6,721 bases of DNA from Armatimonadota bacterium (GCA_011773575.1 WVXJ01000103.1:3231-9951), one strand, 5' to 3'; shown: positions 1 to 5,381, counted from the first letter of the stretch. The notes: generated by a model not told the origin, from the letters alone. Made by a program: numbers and translations.

Positions 1-64
1 TTGTAGGGCGGGATTTACCAATCCCGCCGGTGGCCTTTTGTGGGGCGGTGTCTCCCGACCCCAC
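1..64. repeat. Two adjacent palindromic repeats at the left edge
   Basis: The first hairpin pairs GGCGGGATT at 7-15 with AATCCCGCC at 20-28, a perfect 9-bp stem with a 4-nt loop. The second pairs GTGGGG at 40-45 with CCCCAC at 59-64, with an inner CGG/CCG pair at 46-48 and 55-57. Both look like short dispersed palindromes from non-coding DNA. No T-run follows either, so they are not convincing intrinsic terminators. The left edge cuts the context, so any gene they follow is unseen. Confidence 0.7.
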
Positions 65-76
65 CGAGTTGTATGT

Positions 77-106
77 AACCGCAGATGAACGCGGATTCAC
101 GCAGAG
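77..106. repeat. Dispersed 'ACCGCAGATGAACGCGGAT' type repeat
   Basis: The stretch carries the phrase ACCGCAGATGAACGCGGAT followed by TCACGCAGAG. From memory, near-identical text recurs in spacers of many environmental bacterial genomes. It holds short internal near-repeats (GCAGATGAACGC, then GCGGATTCACGC) and no gene. Identification rests on recall of the phrase, not on a second copy in this window. Confidence 0.5.
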
Positions 107-125
107 GAGAATCCGAAGTGGTAGC

Positions 126-260
126 CGCACCTTTCAAGGTGCGCCGGGTTTCCGCTTGTCCTACGAAGCCCTCGGCGAAGTAGGATAGGGCGGGGTCTCC
201 GTTTACCCTGCTTGCCCTGAGCCTGAGCCGAAGGGAGCATGTCGAATGGGTGCCCCGCCG
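126..260. repeat. Cluster of three nested or adjacent palindromes
   Basis: CGCACCTT at 126-133 pairs with AAGGTGCG at 136-143, an 8-bp stem with a 2-nt loop. TCCTAC at 159-164 pairs with GTAGGA at 180-185. GGCGGGG at 189-195 pairs with CCCCGCC at 253-259, enclosing CCCTGAGCCTGAGCCGAAGGG-like text that I recall as a widespread intergenic repeat. No reading frame here has a plausible start signal or protein-like composition. I read the stretch as non-coding repeat DNA. Confidence 0.6.
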
Positions 261-286
261 ATTGGCTAGCCGGACAACCCGCGTCT

Positions 287-307
287 CCTCCCCCTTGACG
301 GGGGAGG
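287..307. repeat. Palindrome CCTCCCCC-TTGAC-GGGGGAGG
   Basis: A perfect 8-bp stem (287-294 with 300-307) around TTGAC is followed by GGCAAGGGTGGGGGTGA, a phrase I recall as a common dispersed repeat in many environmental genomes. A further small stem follows, GGGTGA at 318-323 with TCACCC at 330-335. No T-run follows, so I do not call a terminator. Confidence 0.6.
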
Positions 308-375
308 GCAAGGGTGGGGGTGAACAAAGTCACCCAAATACCTGCCTTTCGCTTCCTCCCACTCGCCTCCCAAAT

Positions 376-522
376 GGTATATCATATACCCACCACAGCA
401 GTTCGGAGAACGCCTTGGCTTTGTCCGGCTCCACTAACCAATTTACTAATTCTCAGCTTCGCCAATTGTCCACCCTGCCAAGCCAGCAGCATAAATGGGA
501 AATAGATGACTGTCGCCTATTT
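376..522 (+). repeat. Dispersed ~147-bp element, copy A
   Basis: It begins with a perfect 15-bp palindrome GGTATAT-C-ATATACC (376-390), continues with a conserved block CCACCACAGCAG (389-400) and an imperfect hairpin built on CGGAGAACGCC / GGCTTTGTCCG (404-427), and ends with AAATAG...CCTATTT (500-522). It is colinear with copy C at 2771-2917: both are 147 bp. By hand count the first 96 positions differ at 10 sites, and the next 28 are much less alike. It lies directly before the signal peptide of the first propeller gene, in that gene's orientation. The gene's frame happens to run open through it. Confidence 0.85.
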
Positions 523-540
523 GCCAAGAACAAACCTTGT

Positions 541-1833
541 CTGCGCGGGTTAGCGTGGGTGGTCACCTGCTTTGTGGTCAGCTGGCAATTCTTGGCGATC
601 GCAGGTTGTCATGCTCCGACACGTGTCAATATGAGATCACCTGATGCGTCGGACTCCGTCGTCCACGAAGCTTGGAGCTTCAGTAAGCCAGACTATTATG
701 CGTATGAGACGGTGAGTAGCAATGGAGTGAAGGTTGCTTCTATCGTTAAGACGCGCAAAGGGAAGGCGAAATTAGTATTACTTGCTGGCGACTCCGGCCA
801 ATTAGAATGGGAACAGCAAGTTCCGGATTTCTCATGTGTCAGACCTCCGGTAATGAGCGAGAGCATAGTAGGGGCGATTTACCAAGATAAGTCTCACCGA
901 TTCTCGATTACTGCGTTTGATATCCACTCCGGCAAGCTAATCTGGGACACGCGCATGCCATTCGAATCTCCCATGACTCTGCGCGTTTCCTCATTTACGG
1001 TAAAGAATCAGATAATCGTTATGTCGTCTGAAGGTGACATCGCTTCATTGGGTCAAGAAGATGGGTTGCTACGTTGGAGCAGTCGCCTGCCCGGTGAAAC
1101 TTCGTGGTCAACGCCCATAATCGGGGAGAAGAAAATAGTAGTATGCTGGCAGGAGCAGGTCGGGCAGGACCTTCCGCCGGAAGAAAGATACTCCGTGTTG
1201 GGGCTTGATTGTCTCGACATTCAATCTGGTGAACTGATTTGGAGATACAGGTCATCTGAAAAAACTAGCCCACGACTTCTTCTCGCTTCGGATTCAAAAC
1301 GCGTCTTCTGTGGAGAACGGCGGGGGATAAGAGAAGGGGCAAATGCAACAGATTTCCAAGTAACCTGCTTTTCAATTGCCGATGGGACTATCATCTGGCG
1401 AGCCACATTGCCTGTTGTCGAGTTCCTTATGCTGAATAATGAAAATCTGGTTGGCATCGCGGATAAGACGCGTGATTCCAGGGAGCCGCAAAAATCTCTG
1501 TTCTGGACCGCCGACGCTGACACAGGCCGTTTGCTAGAAATGAAAGATGGACCGGCTTTAGCTTTCTATCTCTTGATGCCGCCCATCATCAAGGGAGATA
1601 TTGGAATATTCCTTGCCGCCCAAAACGCGGAAGATATTACAAGGACGGGCCAGCTTGTGTGGGTCAATTTAAAAACCGGTAAAGTATTAGCCGAGCAGAA
1701 ACTTTCTTCTTCGACTCTGGGATTATGGGGTGTTGCATCGAATGGTAATCTGGTTTATGTTGCGCTGGGCAAGGAAATGCTCCTAGCGTTGGAACTGCCG
1801 GAGGCGAGTCGGACACATGAGTATAGGCGCTAG
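541..1833 (+). CDS. PQQ-like beta-propeller lipoprotein
   Basis: Predicted lipoprotein with a PQQ-type beta-propeller, probably facing the periplasm. With the start used here the product has 430 residues. Its N-terminus has an arginine, a hydrophobic run and the lipobox I-A-G-C with Cys at residue 23. The body shows the blade signature G-x-[IL]-x-W, with Trp at about 90, 135, 179, 234 and 286 (for example SGKLIW and SGELIWRYR). Two blades have lost the Trp, near 333 (GRLLE) and 384 (GKVLA). The 44-55 residue spacing fits about seven blades. The fold resembles BamB and quinoprotein families, but nothing shows enzyme activity or cofactor binding. The start is uncertain. The frame is open back to a GTG at 250, but that part reads through repeat DNA. 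CTG 541 gives the best signal peptide, although CTG is a rare start. GTG 559 lacks the positive N-terminus, TTG 466 lies inside the repeat, and no good ribosome binding site is visible for any of them. Confidence 0.85.
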   Translation: MRGLAWVVTCFVVSWQFLAIAGCHAPTRVNMRSPDASDSVVHEAWSFSKPDYYAYETVSSNGVKVASIVKTRKGKAKLVLLAGDSGQLEWEQQVPDFSCVRPPVMSESIVGAIYQDKSHRFSITAFDIHSGKLIWDTRMPFESPMTLRVSSFTVKNQIIVMSSEGDIASLGQEDGLLRWSSRLPGETSWSTPIIGEKKIVVCWQEQVGQDLPPEERYSVLGLDCLDIQSGELIWRYRSSEKTSPRLLLASDSKRVFCGERRGIREGANATDFQVTCFSIADGTIIWRATLPVVEFLMLNNENLVGIADKTRDSREPQKSLFWTADADTGRLLEMKDGPALAFYLLMPPIIKGDIGIFLAAQNAEDITRTGQLVWVNLKTGKVLAEQKLSSSTLGLWGVASNGNLVYVALGKEMLLALELPEASRTHEYRR

Positions 1834-1851
1834 CGTGACCATGTGTAGACC

Positions 1852-1880
1852 TCAAGCAGTGATGAAACCAAGGCAGTGTG
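1852..1880 (-). repeat. Inverted core fragment after the first propeller gene
   Basis: This 29-bp block starts 18 nt after the stop codon. It matches 6428-6456 at 23 of 29 positions, and its inner 18 bases (GATGAAACCAAGGCAGTG, 1861-1878) recur exactly at 5303-5320. Read on the minus strand it contains GCCTTGGTTTCATC, which matches the core of copy B (GCCTTGGCTTCATC, 1994-2007) at 13 of 14 positions. It is therefore best read as a degenerate inverted piece of the same element. Confidence 0.7.
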
Positions 1881-1903
1881 GGGGGTAAGAGCGATGACAG
1901 GTA

Positions 1904-1926
1904 GGGCAGGAGCTTGTCTCCTGCCC
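1904..1926. repeat. Hairpin GGGCAGGAG-CTTGT-CTCCTGCCC
   Basis: A perfect 9-bp stem with a 5-nt loop, preceded by GTA. The counterpart before copy C (2717-2738) has the same design with a compensatory change: the G-C pair inside GGCAGGAG/CTCCTGCC is A-T in GGCAGAAG/CTTCTGCC. It could help stop transcription from the propeller gene, but no T-run follows. Confidence 0.7.
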
Positions 1927-1957
1927 CCGGCTTCCAGGTTTTACGCCACCCCAAGAT

Positions 1958-2098
1958 GGTGTATCATATACCCACCACAGCAGTCCGGAGAATGCCTTGG
2001 CTTCATCCGGCTCCACTAACCAACTCGCTTCTGCCTACCGTTGCCCATCAGCCGGCCAAGAAGACCCAGGGAAAAAGGGGGGAAATAGGTGCCTATTA
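1958..2098 (+). repeat. Dispersed ~147-bp element, copy B (shortened tail)
   Basis: Same layout as copies A and C: palindrome GGTGTAT-C-ATATACC (1958-1972) with one G/T-type mismatch, core CCGGAGAATGCC...GGCTTCATCCGG (1985-2010), and an A/G-rich approach to the tail (ACCCAGGGAAAAAGGGGGG, 2064-2082). The tail at 2083-2098 reads AAATAGGTGCCTATTA and lacks the central GACTGTC of copy A. The element ends 30 nt before the start of the next gene, in the same orientation. Confidence 0.85.
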
Positions 2099-2128
2099 TC
2101 CCTATTATCTATTATCAGGGCTGCGTAA

Positions 2129-2698
2129 GTGCGACAAGTGCAAATAGATCCTGAGAGCCAAGGTCAGGAAGGGAAGATATTCTGGACAGGAAGAACGGTC
2201 GGTGTCCGGCTGATAGGTCTGGCGGCGTGCTTTTTCGCTGTGGGGATACCTTTTGCGTTTGCTTTCGAATATCTCCAAAAAGAATATGTTGGCACAACTG
2301 CAATCTCTCGGGCAGCAACAATGCTTGGGGTATTGATTTTGACTGTCGTTTCCGTGTGGCTGGCCCGGTGGGCTTTTCTTCAAAGGCGGAATGCATGCGT
2401 AATAGTCCAAGAAAACGGACTTGTAAGACAGAATTGGCAACGGCATGGCCTCTTTATCCCATGGGACGCAGTAAAGGAACTGGTATTGACAGAGATCGAG
2501 TCCGGGACAGAACTTGCCATCAAGTATCTCGACGATCAAGGCACCTTACGCAAAGCACTTCTTCTGACAGATTCTGTCTACGCGGGCCCAAAGAGTACAG
2601 ACGCATTGAGCAAGTCTATTCTGCAGTACAAGACTCTTCCAAGGGAGTCTCAAAGGATCACATGGTACTTAGGCCGCGAGTACATTTGGATGGAATGA
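2129..2698 (+). CDS. Small membrane protein with PH-like C-terminal domain
   Basis: A 189-residue protein of no family I can name with certainty. Two hydrophobic helices lie at about residues 26-46 and 62-84, separated by a short charged loop containing EYLQKEY. A soluble tail follows, with a run of the form VIVQENGLVRQ...GLFIPWDAVKELVL (about 91-120) that resembles bacterial PH-like membrane proteins, in which two helices precede a small beta-domain with an IPW turn. The likely topology is N-terminus and tail in the cytoplasm. The GTG at 2129 follows an in-frame stop at 2126 and has a weak AGGG 8 nt upstream; GTG 2138 is an alternative. The gene stands alone between copies B and C. The PH assignment is an inference from pattern only. 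Confidence 0.75.
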   Translation: MRQVQIDPESQGQEGKIFWTGRTVGVRLIGLAACFFAVGIPFAFAFEYLQKEYVGTTAISRAATMLGVLILTVVSVWLARWAFLQRRNACVIVQENGLVRQNWQRHGLFIPWDAVKELVLTEIESGTELAIKYLDDQGTLRKALLLTDSVYAGPKSTDALSKSILQYKTLPRESQRITWYLGREYIWME

Positions 2699-2710
2699 TG
2701 GAATTCTAGA

Positions 2711-2742
2711 AGGTAGGGCAGAAGCAACCGCTTCTGCCACCT
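2711..2742. repeat. Hairpin preceding copy C
   Basis: GGCAGAAGC at 2717-2725 pairs perfectly with GCTTCTGCC at 2730-2738 around AACC. An outer AGGT/ACCT pair (2711-2714 with 2739-2742) extends the stem past a 2-nt bulge. It begins 12 nt after the stop of the two-helix gene and could contribute to 3' end formation, although only a weak T-run (TCTTT) follows. It shows a base-pair-preserving change against the hairpin at 1904-1926. Confidence 0.7.
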
Positions 2743-2770
2743 GAGTCTTTCCTCCCATCCACCCCAAAAT

Positions 2771-2917
2771 CGTATATCATATACCCACCACAGCAGTCTG
2801 GAGAACGCCTTGGCTTTGTCCGGCTCCACTAATCAATTTACTATCTCTCACCTTCGCCCATCATCCGGACACCCAAACCCAGCCAAAAAGGAGAAAATAG
2901 GTAACTGTCCCCTATTT
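2771..2917 (+). repeat. Dispersed ~147-bp element, copy C
   Basis: The palindrome CGTATAT-C-ATATACC (2771-2785), core CTGGAGAACGCC...GGCTTTGTCCGG (2798-2823), the shared stretch TCAATTTACTATCTCTCACC, and the tail AAATAG...CCTATTT (2895-2917) keep the order and the exact 147-bp length of copy A. Its later half resembles copy B more (CCCATCATCCGG, ACCCAGCCAAAAAGG), so the three copies together define the consensus. It lies 115 nt before the start of the 466-residue gene, in the same orientation. The AT-rich stretch from 2940 to 3010 after it may hold that gene's promoter (TAGAAT at 2985 is a possible -10), but no matching -35 is visible. Confidence 0.85.
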
Positions 2918-3032
2918 ATCCATTACTGAAAATTGTCTCTAGACCTTTACGAAAAGGGGATCAATATTTTCAGCTTAAACTAGTTAGAATACTTCATATT
3001 TTGCATCCACAAAGCAGACTAAGGGAAACAGA

Positions 3033-4433
3033 TTGAATCCACAAGTGCCTCGAAGAAACTTTGCAGATGCCGTCATAAGGGCATTAGCCCTGGCTCTTTC
3101 CTATCTTCCAGGCTATCTGCTTCTTGTTATCTCAGAGTATATTTATTATAAACCTTTTTATTATTTCGTTGGCTTATTCGGTTGCCTACTGATTCTCCTG
3201 GCATTTGTGAGCACAATTGCAGAATTGAGAGGGGCCTTTCCCTATCCCGATTCAATATCAGGATGGATTGCAGTCGGCTTAGAGGCCCTGGCAACCGTTA
3301 TTAGTGTCTTAGTATTTTGGATCTGGTCCCCATTAAGTTTGCTTGCCCGCGCGCAAAAGAAGAAGGTGTCTTTCCCTAGTGCACTGGAATATCTTGTCCC
3401 AAGGCTTCAAAAGGCAGCACTATTAAAGCATAGAGCTGCTGCAAAGCGTAGAAATGAATTATCCCACAACACCGCCCGCGCCCTATGTAGGATTCATTAT
3501 CGTCTGGCTTTCTATGGATATTTGGAACTGCCGGGTTTTATAGACTCAATTTCCGATTCTACAAAAACTCTCTCAAACTCCACAGTTCCCACGGCGGTAA
3601 CTCATTCGCGCCTCGCCATTCTTTACTATCTGAACTTTCATCTTCAACCTCCACGAGACAAGACTGCTTATGAACCTTATCTAATTCTTGCGGTCGCTTA
3701 CGGCATTCTCGCACGCTGGCTTCCGTCCCTGCGGGAGCGTGTCCTGTCATCTTTAGCTGCTGCAACAGAGGAACGTTGGCTTAAGACTCAGTTGCAAGAA
3801 TGGATCCCTAAAGGTCTTAAGACTCTCCGCGAAGATCATTTGGGCTACATTGTCGGTGTTATAAGGCAACTAGCCAAGCACCCTGAATATCAAGACGACA
3901 ATCGTTTTCTGCGTCTAGTCGAGATGTTTGAGAAAGGGACAACGAAGGAGCAATTGGATCAGATTCGTTCAGAAATAAATCTTCTTTCCGATGAAGCTTG
4001 GATGTCTGAAACCGAAGTAGAAGAACGCCATTGGCTAGAAGAAATGTTGGGCGCTTCTGTAGAGGCCGTGTCAATTCCCCTTTTCCGTTCCGGCAACGCC
4101 CCAGCTGCCTTAACTCAAATCCGCGGCTGGAACTGGGGCGCATTCTTCCTTTCCGCATTCTGGGCCTTTGCGCACGGGCTTGCCGCTCTGGGACTATTGG
4201 GAATATTCTTGATTCTATTAACTCCTTGCATCGGCCCTCTTGTCTTTGCAATATTTCTGGGCAACAAGGGCAACGAACTCGCCTGGAAAAATAGGCCCTT
4301 CGAAAGCATTCAGGACTTCCACAAAACCCAGCGCGCCTGGGCTTTCTGGGGAATCCCGCTATTTCTATTCATATGGAATATTCCTATCCTACTAATAATA
4401 TTCACCAAAATGAGAGGATTATACTACCCATAA
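3033..4433 (+). CDS. Multi-pass membrane protein with C-terminal 'WNWGAFF' domain
   Basis: A 466-residue integral membrane protein of unknown function. Hydrophobic helices lie near residues 14-35, 40-62 and 78-100. A long, mostly helical soluble part follows at about 105-360, rich in Lys, Arg, Glu and Leu. The C-terminal module begins with GWNWGAFFLSAFWAF at 365-379, has two or three more helices, and carries G-N-K-G-N-E-L-A-W-K-N-R at about 410-421 and the QRAWAFWG end. I know this module from many small bacterial membrane proteins of unknown role, some mislabelled as ribonuclease G. The central part recalls alpha-helical repeat folds (YEPYLILAVAYGILARWLPSL), without a firm match. The start is TTG 3033, with AAGGGA at 3021-3026 giving good spacing. 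No catalytic motif is visible. It may be an envelope sensor or scaffold, but that is a guess. Confidence 0.85.
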   Translation: MNPQVPRRNFADAVIRALALALSYLPGYLLLVISEYIYYKPFYYFVGLFGCLLILLAFVSTIAELRGAFPYPDSISGWIAVGLEALATVISVLVFWIWSPLSLLARAQKKKVSFPSALEYLVPRLQKAALLKHRAAAKRRNELSHNTARALCRIHYRLAFYGYLELPGFIDSISDSTKTLSNSTVPTAVTHSRLAILYYLNFHLQPPRDKTAYEPYLILAVAYGILARWLPSLRERVLSSLAAATEERWLKTQLQEWIPKGLKTLREDHLGYIVGVIRQLAKHPEYQDDNRFLRLVEMFEKGTTKEQLDQIRSEINLLSDEAWMSETEVEERHWLEEMLGASVEAVSIPLFRSGNAPAALTQIRGWNWGAFFLSAFWAFAHGLAALGLLGIFLILLTPCIGPLVFAIFLGNKGNELAWKNRPFESIQDFHKTQRAWAFWGIPLFLFIWNIPILLIIFTKMRGLYYP

Positions 4434-4499
4434 CATTGATGAATACAGTGCTAATAATTTCATTTCTATCTTGACGACTCGCACGACAGTAGGAATCTG

Positions 4500-4619
4500 A
4501 TGGAGACGCTCGCGAATTCAAATAATGAAGTCACGACATGGGTGTATGATGCCCTGGGGTGGGTAACGGCAACAGTTGATGCTCGCTGTAACGGTCAGCC
4601 AGAGTCGAAACCGCTCTGA
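4500..4619 (+). pseudogene. Decayed YD/RHS-repeat fragment
   Basis: A short frame of 39 codons contains EVTTWVYDALGWVTATVD, which fits the YD/RHS repeat pattern Y-x-YD-x-x-G-R-x-T-x-x-x-D. The usual Arg after 'DALG' is Trp here (one change, CGG to TGG), and the following 'ALGN' is ARCN. The frame ends at TGA 4617-4619 and is open upstream only to 4458. RHS proteins are large secreted repeat proteins, often toxin carriers, with many copies of this motif; only one remains. It looks like the remnant of a deleted RHS gene or a displaced fragment. The ATG at 4500 has no ribosome binding site, so I do not call a live gene. Confidence 0.5.
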
Positions 4620-4750
4620 GCCGTCCCGTTGGGAGCAGCTGGCTCGGGGGCGACGTGGCATCTTGCGGGCTGGCAAGACAATACTAGCAGTCGGTTGGCA
4701 GAAAATTGACTAAGAGGTGGCAACTCTAAATGTTTAAGCTGGCCCAGGCG

Positions 4751-4776
4751 GGAAACAGGCAACTGTCCCCCCTTTT
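4751..4776 (+). repeat. Degenerate lone copy of the element's terminal hairpin
   Basis: The text GGAAACAGGCAACTGTCCCC followed by CCTTTT matches the tail of copy C (GAAAATAGGTAACTGTCCCC then CTATTT) with scattered changes. The core and the 15-bp palindrome are absent, so the tail can occur alone. It lies just past the stop of the minus-strand gene that ends at 4796. Confidence 0.6.
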
Positions 4777-4795
4777 CGCTATTTCTGCTAAGCGC

Positions 4796-5155
4796 CTAGC
4801 ACAGCCCTTTCCTATAAACAAGATAAAGAATCTTGACCATCAGATAACCAAGCATCGCCGGTATAAACCACCGGATCAATACAACGATTATCCAAAATCC
4901 AGAGATAAGCGCAAAATAGAGCACTCCTTGAATACAGGAAAGGCCGCTAAGCCACCGATAGTGTTGTTTCAGTTCTGTGGATTCGACCCGGTTACTCAAG
5001 ATGTAAGCGATGGCGAAGATGATAAACGGAATGCCGCTCACCCAATAAGGGCGAATCATGATCACGTATGAAGCAAAGAAGCAAAAGAGGTATATTCCCA
5101 ATAGTCCGGCTAATAACAACGCACCTTGTCTTGCTGCTGAATAAGTCTGTTGCAT
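4796..5155 (-). CDS. Small four-helix membrane protein
   Basis: A 119-residue hydrophobic protein, not recognised. Four helices can be read, at about residues 10-32 (ALLLAGLLGIYLFCFFASYV), 38-54 (VSGIPFIIFAIAYIL), 73-94 (the SGFWIIVVLIRW region) and 96-113 (FIPAMLGYLMVKILYLVY). They are joined by short loops, one of them charged (NRVESTELKQHYR). The frame is open further upstream to 5284, but the ATG at 5155 is the best start: a clear purine-rich site (GGAAAGGA, minus strand, 5164-5171) lies 8 nt before it, and the extra 43 residues are polar and unlike a signal peptide. It is the only complete minus-strand gene, divergent from the exported propeller gene. No motif indicates function; it could be a structural or accessory membrane protein. 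Confidence 0.7.
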   Translation of the reverse strand: MQQTYSAARQGALLLAGLLGIYLFCFFASYVIMIRPYWVSGIPFIIFAIAYILSNRVESTELKQHYRWLSGLSCIQGVLYFALISGFWIIVVLIRWFIPAMLGYLMVKILYLVYRKGLC

Positions 5156-5163
5156 TTTCCGTT

Positions 5164-5171
5164 TCCTTTCC
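5164..5171 (-). promoter_or_regulatory. Ribosome binding site deciding the four-helix gene's start
   Basis: On the minus strand GGAAAGGA is followed by an 8-nt spacer and ATG at 5155-5153. This favours the 119-residue product over the longer 162-residue frame, or a start at the ATG of 5185. Confidence 0.6.
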
Positions 5172-5227
5172 CTGAGTAATACCATGTCTCCAGCGCTTTC
5201 AATCGTTTCGCTTGAGCTAACTGCTTT

Positions 5228-5252
5228 CCTGACAAAGGCATAGCTCCGGACA
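5228..5252 (-). repeat. Possible degenerate core of the dispersed element
   Basis: The minus strand reads TGTCCGGAGCTATGCC then TTTGTCAGG. Against the core of copies A and C (GTCCGGAGAACGCC-TTGGC-TTTGTCCGG) it matches with a 5-base gap and a few changes. It lies upstream of the four-helix gene and in that gene's orientation, as the full copies do for genes 1-3. The match is short and may be chance. Confidence 0.35.
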
Positions 5253-5302
5253 GAGGGAAAAATCGAAGAGCACGTTGGTGGCAACTCACGCGTCTGCTGT
5301 CA

Positions 5303-5320
5303 GATGAAACCAAGGCAGTG
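5303..5320 (-). repeat. Inverted core fragment in the divergent spacer
   Basis: GATGAAACCAAGGCAGTG is an exact copy of 1861-1878. On the minus strand the surrounding text (CTCCGCACTGCCTTGGTTTC...) follows the core of copy B with few changes. It is followed on the plus strand, 16 nt later, by a tail hairpin at 5337-5357. The unit looks like a composite B with its middle removed. Confidence 0.7.
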
Positions 5321-5336
5321 CGGAGCAAAAGAAGAG

Positions 5337-5357
5337 AATAGGTGAATGTCGCCTATT
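5337..5357 (+). repeat. Terminal hairpin of the element in the leader of the exported propeller gene
   Basis: AATAGG at 5337-5342 pairs with CCTATT at 5352-5357. Further T-G, G-C and A-T pairs extend the stem inward and leave a small loop. It matches the tails of copies A and C and ends 24 nt before the ATG, just upstream of the ribosome binding site. Confidence 0.75.
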
Positions 5358-5381
5358 GCGCGCAGATGTTAGGAGGAGCGA

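Larger units (their letters stand above)
4434..4795. other. Gene-poor stretch between convergent genes
   Basis: Besides the YD-repeat fragment and the repeat tail at 4751-4776, this 362-bp spacer holds a nested inverted repeat: GAGCC at 4618-4622 pairs with GGCTC at 4641-4645, enclosing CCC-GTT-GGG. AGCCAG at 4597-4602 could alternatively pair with CTGGCT at 4639-4644. No intrinsic terminator with a T-run is visible for either of the genes that converge here. I found no further gene. Confidence 0.5.

Noticed and set aside
15..333. Open minus-strand frames of 98 and 78 residues
   Set aside because: They run through the palindromic repeat mosaic, have no convincing ribosome binding site, and their residues simply translate the stems. 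They are the kind of false gene that repeats produce.
314..505. Frame encoding a peptide with MVYHIPTTAVRRTPWLCPAPLTN, with a similar one at 1914-2147
   Set aside because: The similarity comes from the shared DNA element. Copy C breaks the pattern, the frames end at different points, and nothing favours protein over DNA-level conservation.
2115..2709. Alternative frames over the two-helix gene (144, 93 and 160 residues)
   Set aside because: Their products are rich in Arg, Pro, Ser and Cys without domains, while the 189-residue frame has clear membrane helices and a protein-like tail.
376..2917. Integron attC sites with a gene-cassette array
   Set aside because: Single genes with repeats between them suggested this, but the copies lack paired RYYYAAC and GTTRRRY ends, are not one overall imperfect palindrome, and no integrase is present.
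376..2917. CRISPR array
   Set aside because: The copies are about 0.8-1.6 kb apart and about 147 bp long, with genes between them.
4590..4645. tRNA-like fold on either strand
   Set aside because: A GGTTTCGACTC run on the minus strand recalls a T arm, but its flanks do not pair and no anticodon or acceptor stem can be built.
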